Of a DNA stretch of 64,000 nucleotides, positions 34,812 to 46,412 are shown piece by piece. The DNA is from Hymenopus coronatus (Eukaryota > Arthropoda > Insecta > Mantodea > Hymenopodidae). The DNA is taken from contig CM060899.1 of NCBI GenBank assembly GCA_030762935.1, positions 13,747,001 through 13,811,000 of the forward strand. The letters run 5' to 3'. Below the pieces are notes generated by a model, which worked only from the letters and a program-made list of their open reading frames with translations, searched no databases and was not told the DNA's origin. Position numbers and translations under genes: made by a program. Numbering within the stretch: the first letter of the stretch is position 1; every line of letters starts with the position of its first letter.

Positions 34812-36142
34812 CGAAGTACGTCCAGAAAGTAAGTTCCGTTTAAATTTATCTCCACTGGAGCGCTGCGATCGCAGTTCTGCACATGCGCGGTAGACGCTCT
34901 GTATCAAGGAGAAGAAACGTGCGCCATTTTGAGATCGCTGTCATCCACATACGCCTTGTTGTGCTTGTTTACAATGTCGGTGTTGATTGAAAATCCCGCC
35001 GCTTGTGAAATCAGATCTGTGATTCGTTTTCTGAATGCTAGGAAAGTGAAACCAATTGAAATTTATGGGCAAATTTGCGAAGTTTACAGACAAAATGCGA
35101 TAAGTGATTCAATGGTGAGAAGATGGGTCCGACAGTTCAATGAAGGACGTAGTGAAGTGCACGATGAAGAACGAAGTGGGCGTCCATCTTTGGTTTCAGA
35201 AGAACTGGTTCACGTGATTGATGACAAGATCCAGGAAAACCGAAAATTTACAGTTAGTGCTCTCGCTATGGAATTTCCTCAAAACTCACAATCACTAATT
35301 CATGAAATTACCGAAAAACCTCGTAAAATTTCGTAAACTTCGCTCACGTTGGGTACCAAAGATTCTTACTGAGCAACACAAAACAAAACGGATGGGTAGT
35401 GCACTTCAGTTTTTAACCCGTTATGATGAAGACAGCGAAGAATTTCTGACGCAGGTTCACAGGAGATGAGACTTGGGTTTCTTACGACACCCCTGAAAGT
35501 AAGCGGCAATCAATGGAATGGAGGCACACTTCATCCCCAGCAAAGGTTATGCTGAAACAAATCTTGACACCTCGAAAAATGATGTGCACAGTGCTCTGGG
35601 ACTGGAAAGGCATCTTACTCATTGATTTCTTACCGCATGGTCAAACAATCAAAGCAGATGTTTATTGCGAGACACTTAGGAAATTGCGCCGCGCAATACA
35701 GAATAAGTGCTGAGGATTGCTGTTAAAAGGTGTTGTTTTTCTTCATGACAATGCACGACCACACACTACAAATGTGACGAAAAACCTCCTACAGGGATTT
35801 GGCTGGGACATGTTTGACCATCCTCCGTACAGCTCTGACCTCACTTCTAGTGACTTTCATCTGTTCTTACATCTCAAGTCTTTCCTTGGCGGTCAACACT
35901 TCAACAATGAGGAAGAGCTGAAAGAAAATGTTTCCAACTTTTTGAAGACACAGGCGGCAAACTTCTATGAAGAAGGTATACAAAAACTTGTGCCACGCAA
36001 TGAAAAAGGACTGCAAAATTTCGGCAGTTATGTGGAAAAGTAGTTTAAGAGTTGTAGAATTTTGTGCAATAAATGATTATTCAGTATCTGTACACAATTT
36101 AATTTTATTACCAAACGGAACTTACTTTCTGGACGTACCTCG
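34812..36142 (+). mobile_element. mariner element, full length (1331 bp), transposase gene broken
   Basis: Ends CGAAGTACGTCCAGAAAG at the left (after TA 34810-34811) and its complement at the right (before TA 36143-36144). The transposase starts at ATG 34975 (MSVLIENPAACEI; an upstream in-frame ATG lies at 34929) and shows the mariner helix-turn-helix segment ending MVRRWVRQFNEGRSEVHDEE. A frameshift after KPRKIS (stop 35334-35336) precedes the catalytic domain. Then come VLWDWKGILLIDFLPHG (first Asp), HDNARPH (second Asp) and YSSDLTSSDFHLF (third Asp), with 34 residues between the second and third (D34D, mariner). A TGA at 35711-35713 interrupts the frame. A shorter relative is at 7615-8303. 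Confidence 0.9.
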
Positions 36143-36147
36143 TAATA

Positions 36148-38660
36148 TAGAATGATATCTGAGCTAATACTTGAAAGCCTTTCCTAATCCTAGTAATTGC
36201 TTTTCATTTTACACTTTGGAAACCCCTACAAGAATAACATCTTCCTACTCTCAATAATTGCTTTTCACTGAATATCTTCTGGGAAAAACCTACAAGAATA
36301 GCATCTCAGTGTGAGAAAATGTAACACCTGCAGAGGCTTTACTACTTTCAGTAATGATTTTTCACTGAGTATCTTGTGGGAAACACCAGAATGGCACCTG
36401 AGTATAAGCTAATGTAGTACTTGCAGAGACTTTCATACTCTCAGTAATGACGTTACACTGAGGATTTTTGGGAAAAACCAAGAAGAATAACATCTGAGTG
36501 TGAGCTAATGTAACACTTAGAGAGCTTTTGCTACTCTCAGTTGTGCTTTTCAGTGGGTATATTGTGGTAAAAGCCTACAAGAATAACATCTGAGTTTGAG
36601 CTAATGTAACACTGGCAGTGCCTTTGCTACTCTCAGTAATAGTTTTTCACTAAATATCTTGGGGGAGAAACCTACAAGAGTAACATCTGAGTGTGAGCTA
36701 ATGTAAATGTTGCCAAGAATTTACTACTCATAATAATGACTTTTCACTGAGTATTTTGGGGAAAACCCTACAAGAATAACATCTGAGTGTGAGCTAATTT
36801 AACACCTCCATAACCTTTCCTACTCTCAGTAAAGACTTTTCACTGATTATCTCCAGGTTCTCTTATTTCCCCTGCCATCACATTCCACCAGGGCTCCATC
36901 TTCATGTATCGTCAGTGTCATCGCCTGCGGTGCCATTGCAATAAAAGCAGGCATTAAACACTACCAAAAAAAAAAACTGAGTATCTTGAGGGAGAAACCT
37001 AGAAGAATAACATCTGAACATGAGCTAATGTAAGATTGGGAAAGTCTTTCCTGTTCTCAGTAATGGCTTTAAACTGAGGATTCAGGAGGAAAAGCCTACA
37101 ATAGCATCTGAGTTTGAGCTAATGGAGCACTTGCAGAGCCTTTGGTGTTCTCAGTTACTGATTTACACTCAGTATCCTGTGGGAATAACCTACAAGAGTA
37201 AATCTGAGTTTGAGCTAATGTAACACTTGTACAGCTTTTCCTGCTCTCAGCAATGGATTTCCTTTGAGTATCATGTGGGAGAAACCTACAAGAATAACAT
37301 CTAAGTGAGAGCTAATTTAGTACTTATAGAACCTTTCCTACTCTCAGTAATCCCTTTTCACTGAGTATCTTCTGGGAAAAACCTACAAGAATAACATCTG
37401 AGCAAGAGCTAATGTAACACTTGCAGAGCTTTTTTTACTCATAATTGTTGCTTTTCACTCAGTATTTTGTGGGAGAAACCTACAAGAACATATGAGTGAG
37501 AACTACTGTAACATTTGGAGAGTCTTTGCTACTCTCAGTAATGACTTTCCATGTCTATCTTGTGGGAAAAACTTACAAGAATAACATCTTGAGTATGAGC
37601 TAAAGTAACTTGCAAGGAATTTCCGACTCTCAGTATTGACTGTTCACTGATGTGGGAGAAACCTACAAGAATAGTATCTGAGTGTAAGTTAATGTAACAC
37701 TGGCAGAGCCTTTCATACTCTCAGTAATGACTTTTCACTGAGTATCTTGTGGGCAAAACCTACAAGAATAACATGAAGCATGAGCTAATGTAAGATTTGG
37801 AAAGTCTTTCCTGTTCTCAGTAATAGCTTGACACTTGAGTACTTGAAGGAAAAGCCTACAAGAATAACATCTCAGTGTGAACTAATGAAGCACCTGCAGA
37901 GCCTTTACTGCCCTCGGTAATTGCTTTTCACTGAGTATTTTGTGGGAAAACCCTACAGGAATAACACCTGAGTGGAGTGTGAGCTAATGTAACACTTGCA
38001 GAGCCTTTCCTTCTCTCAGTAAAGGATTTTCACTGGATAACCTACAAGATATTATCTGAGTGTGAGCTAATGTAATATTTGCAAAGCCTTTCTTAATCTC
38101 GGTAATTGCTTTTCTCTGAGTATATTGTGGAAAAACCCTATAAGAATAACATCTGAGTGTGAGTTAACATAACACTCATAGAGCCTTTTTTACTCTCAGT
38201 AATGAATTTTCATTGGGTATCTTTTGGAAAAATTTACAAGAATAGCATCTTAGTGTGATCTGCTCTCATTAATGGCTTTTTACTGAATATCTTGGGGGGA
38301 AAAAACCTATAAGAATAACATCTTAGTGTGGGCTAATGTAATGCATGGAGAGCCTATCCTACTGTCAGTAATGGCTCTTTACTGAGTTTCTTAGGGTTAA
38401 AAATAAGAGTAGCATCTGAGAACTCTTGTCATAAATCTACAAGAAAAACATCTGAGTGTGAGCTAATGTAACACTTGGAGAGCCTTTCCTGCTCTCAGTA
38501 ATGGTGTTGTTACTGAGTATCTTGGGGGGAAAACCTATAAGAATAGCACCTGAGTTTGAGCCAGTGTAACACTTGCAGAGCCTATCCTACTCTCAGTAAT
38601 GACTTTTCACTGAGTATATTAGTGTTAAACTACAAGAATAACATCTGAGAACTCTGTCAT
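36148..38660. repeat. Tandem satellite, about 96-bp unit, roughly 26 copies
   Basis: Each unit contains CTACAAGAATAACATCTGAG, GTGAGCTAATGTAACACTT, CTACTCTCAGTAATG and TTTTCACTGAGTATCTTGTG. GAGCTAATGT cores lie 96-97 bp apart (36408, 36504, 36600, 36697, 36793). Units differ by about 10-25%, and some are truncated. A SINE fragment interrupts the array at 36853-36975. No frame is conserved, so it is not coding. Confidence 0.9.
36853..36975 (+). repeat. SINE family A, 5'-truncated, inserted in the satellite
   Basis: CCAGGTTCTCTTATTTCCCC through AAAGCAGGCATTAAACACTA and poly(A). Flanks ACTGATTATCT (36842-36852) and ACTGAGTATCT (36976-36986) are an 11-bp duplication, one mismatch, derived from the satellite unit itself. 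Confidence 0.85.
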
Positions 38661-39179
38661 ATTAAAACACAAAAATGTTAAATCACATCAGCAGCAGTAA
38701 ACCATACATCCCTCAGTGCATCTGTAATTATCTTACAATTTCAACGTTAAAGCTCAGCCTTTTATGTCTGTAGCTAGGTTGATGAAGTTATACTTTTGAA
38801 AATGCATAACATCCCTTGTAACAACATTACTGTCTTCATTAACTATTTAATAGCACTCAAATTCTGTTCAGCTTAAAAGACTGTTGAAGCCTGTCCACAA
38901 GCAACAAAACAGGGTTTTATAAAGCAACGCAAGTTATGTGTATTATCATCTTGGAAGTATTCTAAGAGAATGTAAGCATTTCAGCTGCATCTTATATCAA
39001 CCAATCAAATAAATATGCCTTATAAATATTTTATTTCTTCTACTACAACAATGGATAATTTTCAGTGCTTAATTTCTCTGGTGATCATATATAGCTGAAT
39101 AGTTTGGATTTTGTCTGTTTCCTTGCTCATTGTTTGGCATTATTAATATTTAATTTGATTCATAATTTTCTTTCCACAG

Positions 39180-39681
39180 ATTTGGTACTGAAATTAGGAA
39201 CACCAGTGTCAAGTGTAGCACATGTAAAATGGATATCAAAACAGAAACTAAAGCAAATGTTCCTTTCTCAGAAGTTATTTCACACATGAGAGAAAGTTGC
39301 TCACAAGCTGCTAAAATGAAGTCCAACCATGATGCTATTGATTGCAACATGGTGTGCAAAACAGAAATCAAGGAAGAGGATGTTGATTTGGACCTTAGTC
39401 CAGAAAATGATTGGCAGCATTTTTCTGAGAATCATGTAATGAAAGTTGAACACTGCCATGATGACTTTGAAATGGAAACCAAAACAAAACTGAATGAAGT
39501 GTGTTTTGACTCAGACCTTTGCTCACAAAATGTGGGGCAGTTTTGCTCTGAAGATCCTGCAGTGACAGTTAATCCATGCAAAAAAAATTCTGTACTGGAC
39601 ACGAAGATGGAAATCAAAGAAGAACTCTGGTGGCTGGAAACAACTTCTACAGAAGCTTCATGTGCTGATAATAGAACTAAG
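39180..39681 (+). CDS. Gene B exon with start codon: acidic N-terminus of C2H2 zinc-finger protein
   Basis: Acceptor TTTTCTTTCCACAG ends at 39179, so an upstream non-coding exon is expected. Translation starts at ATG 39229 and runs 151 codons to the donor AAG|GTTAGT at 39682, phase 0. The peptide opens MDIKTETKANVPF and contains CKTEIKEEDVD, MKVEHC and LDTKMEIKEELWW, a series of lysine-acidic motifs several of which fit the SUMO acceptor pattern (hydrophobic-K-x-E). There is no ZAD or BTB domain. The exon is the counterpart of gene A exon 24599-24093, with the same acceptor-to-ATG spacing (about 50 nt), nearly the same length and the same phase. The function of this region is not known; a regulatory or protein-interaction role is inferred. 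Confidence 0.85.
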
Positions 39682-40507
39682 GTTAGTTTTGCTAATAAAT
39701 AAATTTGATTATGTTTTTGTGTTGAAATGAAGGAAGTACAGTTATATAGAGAACAGAATTATTGCTTAGCCTGTAAAGAAAATTCTGGAGATTCTGGAAT
39801 GTTCTGTTTCAAAATTGAACAACTTTCATCTTGAAATACCTGATAGATTATTCTAGGAGTAATTGAAATCTAATAGCAAATGCACTGCATACCACCTACT
39901 TAATTCTGAGTTTAGTGTAAAAATGGTATCTGCGAAAAAAGTTACCTGCCAGATCAAGCAAACTAATCCTTATTTTCTTCTGAAGATGTTGTGAAAGGGA
40001 ACTTGATCAGGAACAGCTCTCCATTAGTATAGCTGGTTTGTTATCCAATCTGAGAGTATATTTAAAGCACTTTCCAGATATTTCCTTTTTGAACAAAAAA
40101 AATGGGAAACACTCATCTGCATGAACCATAGAGTCATTTAGTAATTAGCTTCAGATATTCCATTCTTCATCTCTGCAGATGTGAGGTTTTACTAGCAGTC
40201 TGCTTCTGAAACATGGAGAGATATTAGATTTGCCTGTCATGTATGTGCTACTAGTGCATGCTTATATAAGAACGGCTTGGTATTGCAGCACCAATCAGAA
40301 GTTTGGTACAGTGTTTTTCTATATATGGTACTGGAACATTGTTACTGGTTTTCTTATGCAATGCTCAAATTTGGTTAAAAGTACTTTAAATATATTTCTC
40401 TGTTCACATGAATGTGCTCATTTCTAAAGTACTTCTATATAAAGAACTTGTTTATGTGTAAAAATCTATCAACCTCAAATTTTATAATTATAAATCTTTT
40501 TTTTATT

Positions 40508-40735
40508 TGTTTGTTGTTCTTTAATGTCATTTAACCTGGTAGGTTATATTGAATAATGAATGCAACGGGTGAAATGATGCTGAAAAGGGTCCAATGATTA
40601 TAGAGGTTACAGTTACTTGACATCTTGTCAGGATAAGGGAAAACTGCAGAAAAAGCCTTATCCGGGTAACTCATCCAAACCAAGATTTGAACTTGGGACC
40701 TCTTGAATGTTAGGCTGATATGCTACTGGCAAACT
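40508..40735 (-). repeat. SINE family D in intron 1 of gene B
   Basis: Minus-strand tRNA-like head at the right: TGCCAGTAGCATATCAGCC and box B AGTTCAAATCTTGG. The body contains TCCGGATAAGG-type sequence and GGTGAAATGATGCT, ending TTTAATGTCATTTAACC at the left. A shorter relative is at 31386-31505. Confidence 0.65.
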
Positions 40736-41423
40736 TCAGATATGGGCATATTGTTATTTATCTTTTAAAACTTTACATTTTAAAATACTAAGATCTTCAC
40801 TTAACTCCTAAAAGATTCTGTGAATGTAATCTTCCAATAGAACCCAAGAGATAATCTATTTTTTATTAAATAAAAATAAATGCTTGTATACTTTCGTAGT
40901 TGTATTTTGTATATTACAGATTTCAGCAGAAATTTAATTTTAATTACAGTTTAACAATGGTTTTTGTACCTTAGGATATTATTCCATTACAATAGTTATA
41001 AAGCATTATTGTAGCTACTGTTTTTCCCATCTATAAATAATGTATTGTGAAGTAAGTATCTTCAATTTTTGGTGTTTCAACAAACAACTCTACGCCTTTT
41101 TCTGATTGTTCGAATCATGTTGTGATTACATTAGAAACTTCCAATTTGAGTATTGGTTCTGTTTCAATCACAAATAATTTAAGCAAGAAATTTTAATTCT
41201 GAAATATAACATGTTCATTAAAGTATTTTACTTAGCAACTTCTCTGAAAAAGAATTAGTTACACAGCATTGCTATAATTTACATGTTACATAGTTGGATC
41301 TCGTAAAGTGTAACACAATCTGTTTATTATAATCCATGCAGTGTTTTCACATATCCATAAGTTCCAGTTTTACGGACACAATTTGGTCACTTTGATAACT
41401 TTAACTACATAATTGTGTTGCAG

Positions 41424-41464
41424 GTCTTGATGGATGAGAGCTTCCCTGCAACAAAATCAATAAG
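41424..41464 (+). CDS. Gene B exon 2 (41 nt)
   Basis: Acceptor TAATTGTGTTGCAG ends at 41423 and donor AAG|GTAAGA starts at 41465. It reads VLMDESFPATKSI plus the first two bases of an Arg codon completed by G48306. The exon is too short to stand alone. It is supported by splice signals, by phase agreement on both sides and by an equal-length counterpart in gene A at 10765-10725. Confidence 0.8.
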
Positions 41465-42593
41465 GTAAGACTTTTAGATCACAGTGTACTAGTTCTTATT
41501 TCTCCACAATTTCATCTTCTCATTCATATTCCTTATTAATGTAAGTCATGGAACTACTCTCAGTAAGTGCAGTTCTCTCTCCAACTTCTTAAATTTGTGT
41601 CATTAACTGTCCCCACATTAATAAAAGTTAGTATTGTAACTGAAGTGTTTATTTCAATAGCTGATGAAAATTTTTATTCTCATCACCTTGAAGATAATTC
41701 AGTCAGTTGTCAACTGCTTCATCTCTCTCTAATCCAACCGCACTCTGCAACCTTTGTGTTATGATTCACATCCTACATGCCTGGCTGTCCTACTTTTATG
41801 GCCCTGAATATGAAGTGAAAAATATCTAGAGCCATAGGCCATTCATTTTACTGATGTCTGTACATACATAAACAACTACCTGTGTACTGTTCACCTCTCC
41901 ATCATCATTGTAATTAAGTAAACACTCTTAATGCATCTGCCACAACTCAGCATGACAAGAAAAGGAGTGACCTGCACATGCATTTGGGGGTTGTAGTTAT
42001 ACTTCTCCCTACTCAGGACTTTTAATGGGCTAGGATCTCGGTGTTCCACAGACTCTTCTCTCGTGACTGTCTCTGGATGCAGGAGATGATGCCATTAATC
42101 CTCTTTACTATGAGGTATGGCACATAGTCACACTACTTCCTCCTCAGGACTGTTATTGGCCTAGGCTCTAAGTGCATCACAACCTCTTCCCTTGTGACAG
42201 TCTCTGGATGCAGTATATAACATTATTAATCTTCTTCACCACAAGGTAAGACACATGGTCACACTGTTTCCTCCTTAGGTCTGTTACTGGGCTAGGATCT
42301 AAGTGGATCACAATCTCTTTCCTCATAGTCACATCAGATTACCCTGCTGGAAACCTTCAGTTAGGCTGTGTATTGTAATGGGTCTTCTTCCGATTGCTGG
42401 TCACCTGAATGTGTTGACATGAATGTCGTCATGAAGGCAGTCTGCTAGATGCTCCATTAGTCAATTATTAGCTTTTCCAAGGGTACTTCCAAATATTAGG
42501 TCCCATAGAAGCTGCAGGCCAATTTGACCATGCCAGGATGACATTATCCCATTGGTTGAAGTGTGGTGGGCCAGCAACACCTGTCTCTGTAGT

Positions 42594-42632
42594 AGTAGTA
42601 GCAGTAGTAGCAGTAGTAGTAGTAGTAGTATG
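42594..42632. repeat. TAG/TAC trinucleotide repeat at the LINE 3' end
   Basis: TAGTAGTAGTAGCAGTAGTA and similar. On the LINE strand it reads (TAC/TGC)n and marks the 3' terminus, as in I-type elements, which end in short tandem repeats rather than poly(A). Confidence 0.8.
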
Positions 42633-45600
42633 ACTTTAGGGTGCACAACTGCATTGGTTATTAACATCCTGGTGAATAAAAGAGTTAAAAATTAAAAAGC
42701 ATAATAACCACTAAAACAGAAGTACCACACAAGGGTTAAAACCAGAGAGAGCATAAAAAGGCTACCAAAGCCAGACTAAAACCGAGGGACTAAATACACA
42801 AGTCGGTAAAAGGTAAAACCCTGAGATAAAATTAAACCCTACTGTACATCCCGCAGCGGTGGAGAAAATTAAAAAGTCCCTCACAAGAACCAGGGCTGTC
42901 ACCCAGAATGGTGGGGATGTCATTAGGCAAACACAGGAACACACGCAGCACGGTAAAAAGGTGGCACTCCAATAAAAGATACACCGTCAAAGGTTCGTTA
43001 CACGAAGCACATTGAGGTGCGGGTTCCCCACGTAAAAGATACTGGTGGCTAAAACGGCAATGCCCGATATGCAGTAGCGCTAAAACCACCTCATCGCGGC
43101 GACATGCACGAGAGGAAGGAGGCCGCTCTCAGTTTGTTGTCACGCACTCCGGACCATTCCGCGAACCAACGCGAAACAATGGCCAGGCGCAGGTGAACAC
43201 GAACATCACCTGGAGAAACAGTGGTGCTAAAAAAATTAGTCGATAAAATTGCAGACTTGGCAGCTGTGTCCGCTTATTCATTTCCGCTCACACCTGACCA
43301 GGAACCCAAACAAACGAAACGCTGGCGCCAGCGTCAGCGAGCGACTGCAGGTGATCCTGTATATGCTATATCAACAGATGGCATGGATACAGCTCACGCA
43401 GGCCCTGTAAATGCACAGAGGGAATCGCTACAAATAACAAACTGTTTTAAATCCTGTCCCCGGATAAAAAGAAGAGCCTGATAGATACTAAAAAATTGGT
43501 AAAAATCGAACATTGCCCCAAAAGATTAAATGTATAACTCCGCGAATTAAAAACGAAAGCGCATCCCACACCACGGTCTTCCTTAGAACCATCCGTATAA
43601 ATAAAACAATGGTTGAGAAACCTGGCCTGCAGCTCTAAAAATGCGGAGCGGAAGACTGAAGGTGGAGTCGTTGCTTTCGGCAGGGATGCCAACCCAAGGT
43701 GGAACTGGGTGTCGCAACGTAACCAAGGGGGGAACATTCCCCCCGTGGAAACACAGGCGGTAGGCGAACATCCAAGAGCCGAAGAAGCAGGCGAAAACGA
43801 ACTCCTGCGGGAAGCAAGGCAACCGCGCTGACAGCATATTGTCGGTCAAGAGACTCGTCAAAGAATAACCTGAAAGACGGGTGATCTGGCAAGGCAAGCA
43901 GGTGGATAGCTTAGCTGCAAAGAAGCAGGTCACGCCTATGAGACAGCGGAGGTTCAGCAGCCTCCGCAGACAAACCAGTAACCGGGCTAGTCGGAAACGC
44001 ACCCAGCGCCAGACGAATCCCTCGATGGTGAACAGGGTTTAAACGCGTAAAATCGAAGGACATGCCGAAGAGTACACAATGCACCCGTAATCAAGTTTAG
44101 AGCGGACAAGCGAACGGTAAAGCTGTAGTAGCACGGTGCGATCTGCTCCCCAGGATGTGCCACATAAAACACGTAAAATATTAAGTGCACGATCACATAT
44201 ATCCTTCAGAGAAGAGATATGGTACAACCAATTAGGTTTCTGTCGAAAACCAAGCCAAGAAACTTCACTGTTTCGGCGAAGGGCAGCGGTTCGGTCCCGA
44301 GATGTAGAGAAGGTATGGTTTCCGACGCCAGAAGTTGACACAAACTGTCTTCTCTGAAGAAAAATGGAACCCATTTGTAACTCTCTAAGCATGTAGATTG
44401 TCAAGATATGCCCGTAGGCGACGCTCCAAAAGGCACGTGCGCCGAGAACTGCAATAAATTGCAAAATCGTCCACAAATAAGGAGGAGATTCCAGCAGGAA
44501 CATATGCGACAATGGGATTGATGGCAACAGCAAAGAGAGTGACGCTGAGTACCGACCCTTGAGGCACTCCATTCTCCTGACTAAAAACACGAGAGAAAAC
44601 AGAGCCTAAACGCACACGAAACACCCGGTCCTTCATGAACTCCTGGAGGAACACTGCAAGGCGGTCACGGCAGCTCCAACTATGCAAGGTACGCAGTAAG
44701 CCAGCGCTGCAGCAAGTGTCATAAGCTTTCTCCAGATCGAAAAATATGGCCACAGTTTGACATTTCCGAAGAAAACCATTCAGGATGTGAGTCAAGAGGG
44801 AGACAAGGTGGTCAGTCGTGGAGCGGTATCAGCGAAAGCCGCACTGTATGTTGCACAGAAGTTTCTCAGACTCAAGCCACCATCTTAACCGTCCATTGAT
44901 CATGCGTTCCATCACCTTACAAACAGAACTGGTGAGGGAGTTAGGACGGTAACTATGAGGAAGACTGCGGTCCTTCCCCGGTTTTAAGATGGGAACAACG
45001 GTGGCTTCGCGCCAAGCTGTAGGAAACATACCCTCGCGCCAAACGAGGTTGTACAGCTTCAGGAGATATTCCTTACTGTCAGAAGAGAGGTTCCGTAGCA
45101 TGGCGATATGGATACCATCGGGTCCTGGAGCGGAATGTCGAGAGGATGCTAAACAGGCATCCAGCTCCCGCATGCTAAAATCCGTGTTATAGCACTCGGA
45201 ATCCAAGGACCGGAAAGAGAGATTTTGAGACTCCACGTCCGCCTTAATGGCACGAAACGCTGGATGATAATTGGCGGAGCTAGACGCAGTTGCAAACGTG
45301 CTGCCAAGGGCATCTGCAATAGCAACCGGGTCAACGACGGTGTGTGTTCCCACGAGAAGCCCCGATATGGAAGTACCAGTCTGCTTACTGGCAACACGGC
45401 GGAGCTTCTCCCACACAACATATGAAGGTGTTGTGCGACTGAATGTTTCAACAAACGAATCCCAGGTAGCCCGTTTGCTATCTTGAATAATGCGCCGTGC
45501 ACGGGCGCGTGTTTGCTTTAAATTGATCAAATGCTCCAAGGTAGGGTGATGGCGAAATACCCGAAGAGCTCTCTTGCGAGCACGAATAGCATCGCAGCAC

Positions 45601-46371
45601 TCAGTAGTCCACCTAGGAGTAGGAAGACGACCGCGGTATGGACTGCTCGGCAGCGGACGTCACGACAGAGTTGAAATGTTCGACCATGTGGTCAACGGAG
45701 TCGAACAGGCGGTCGCTGAAAACAGCCAGAGCAAAGAAAAGAGCCCAATTCGACTTAGACAGCTGCCAAGAAATTGCACTCGAGGAGGAAATGTGGTGTG
45801 ATAGCAGAGTAATGACACAAGGGCAATGATCACTGGAATGAGTGTCTGATATTACATTCCACTGAAAACGGTGAGCAAGCTGTGCAGAGCAAACAGAAAG
45901 GTCCAGGTGGGAGAGCATGGCAGAAGAATTGGAAATGAAAGTAGGTGCATCGGTGTTCAGAACAGAGAGACTAGATTGAACAAAAAATCCAGCAAGAAAA
46001 GTCCCCCGCACGCAGGCCCTAGGAGAACCCAATAGGGGATGGTGGGCATTAAAATCACCCCACAGAAGAAAAGGTGCCAGGAGCTGAGACAAAAAATGGT
46101 GCATGTCAGCGGCGCAGAGGGAAGATTAAGGCGGAACGTAGACATTACATACAGTGAAGGAGAAACCAAGAAGAGTAAGTCGGATGCAACAGCTTGCAAG
46201 GTAGTGGTAAGTGAGACCGGCTGACCGCAGATGTCATTGCGCTTTAGGATCATAACACTCCCATGAGCAGGAGAGCCCTCCTCCGGCGTAACATCAAACC
46301 GCACAGGATTGTATTGGTGCAGGGCAAAGGCATCATGGGGGTGAAGCTTTGTCTCCTGCAAACAGAAAAAA

Positions 46372-46412
46372 TCCATCGTCCTCCGCCGGGTTTCAACCCG
46401 CGACCAAAACAT
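46372..46412 (-). repeat. SINE family B head fragment fused into the LINE endonuclease
   Basis: The segment AAAAATCCATCGTCCTCCGC, then GGGTTTCAACCCGCGACC is the minus-strand SINE B box B region. It lies inside the LINE ORF2 immediately before DFFCLQETKL, where the start of the endonuclease should be, so the LINE is chimeric here. Confidence 0.65.

Larger units (their letters stand above)
24600..39179. other. Intergenic region between divergent genes A and B: spans without a gene
   Basis: It presumably contains the promoters and non-coding first exons of both genes, which I could not pinpoint. Outside the listed repeats, the spans 24600-24910, 25116-25421, 25688-26720, 27105-28487, 28641-29386, 30736-31385, 31506-32014, 32279-32814, 34191-34704 and 38661-39179 are AT-rich with no coding or RNA signal I can support. 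Confidence 0.5.

Noticed and set aside
36148..38660. CRISPR-like array
   Set aside because: Whole 96-bp units are repeated without unique spacers, in a eukaryotic context.
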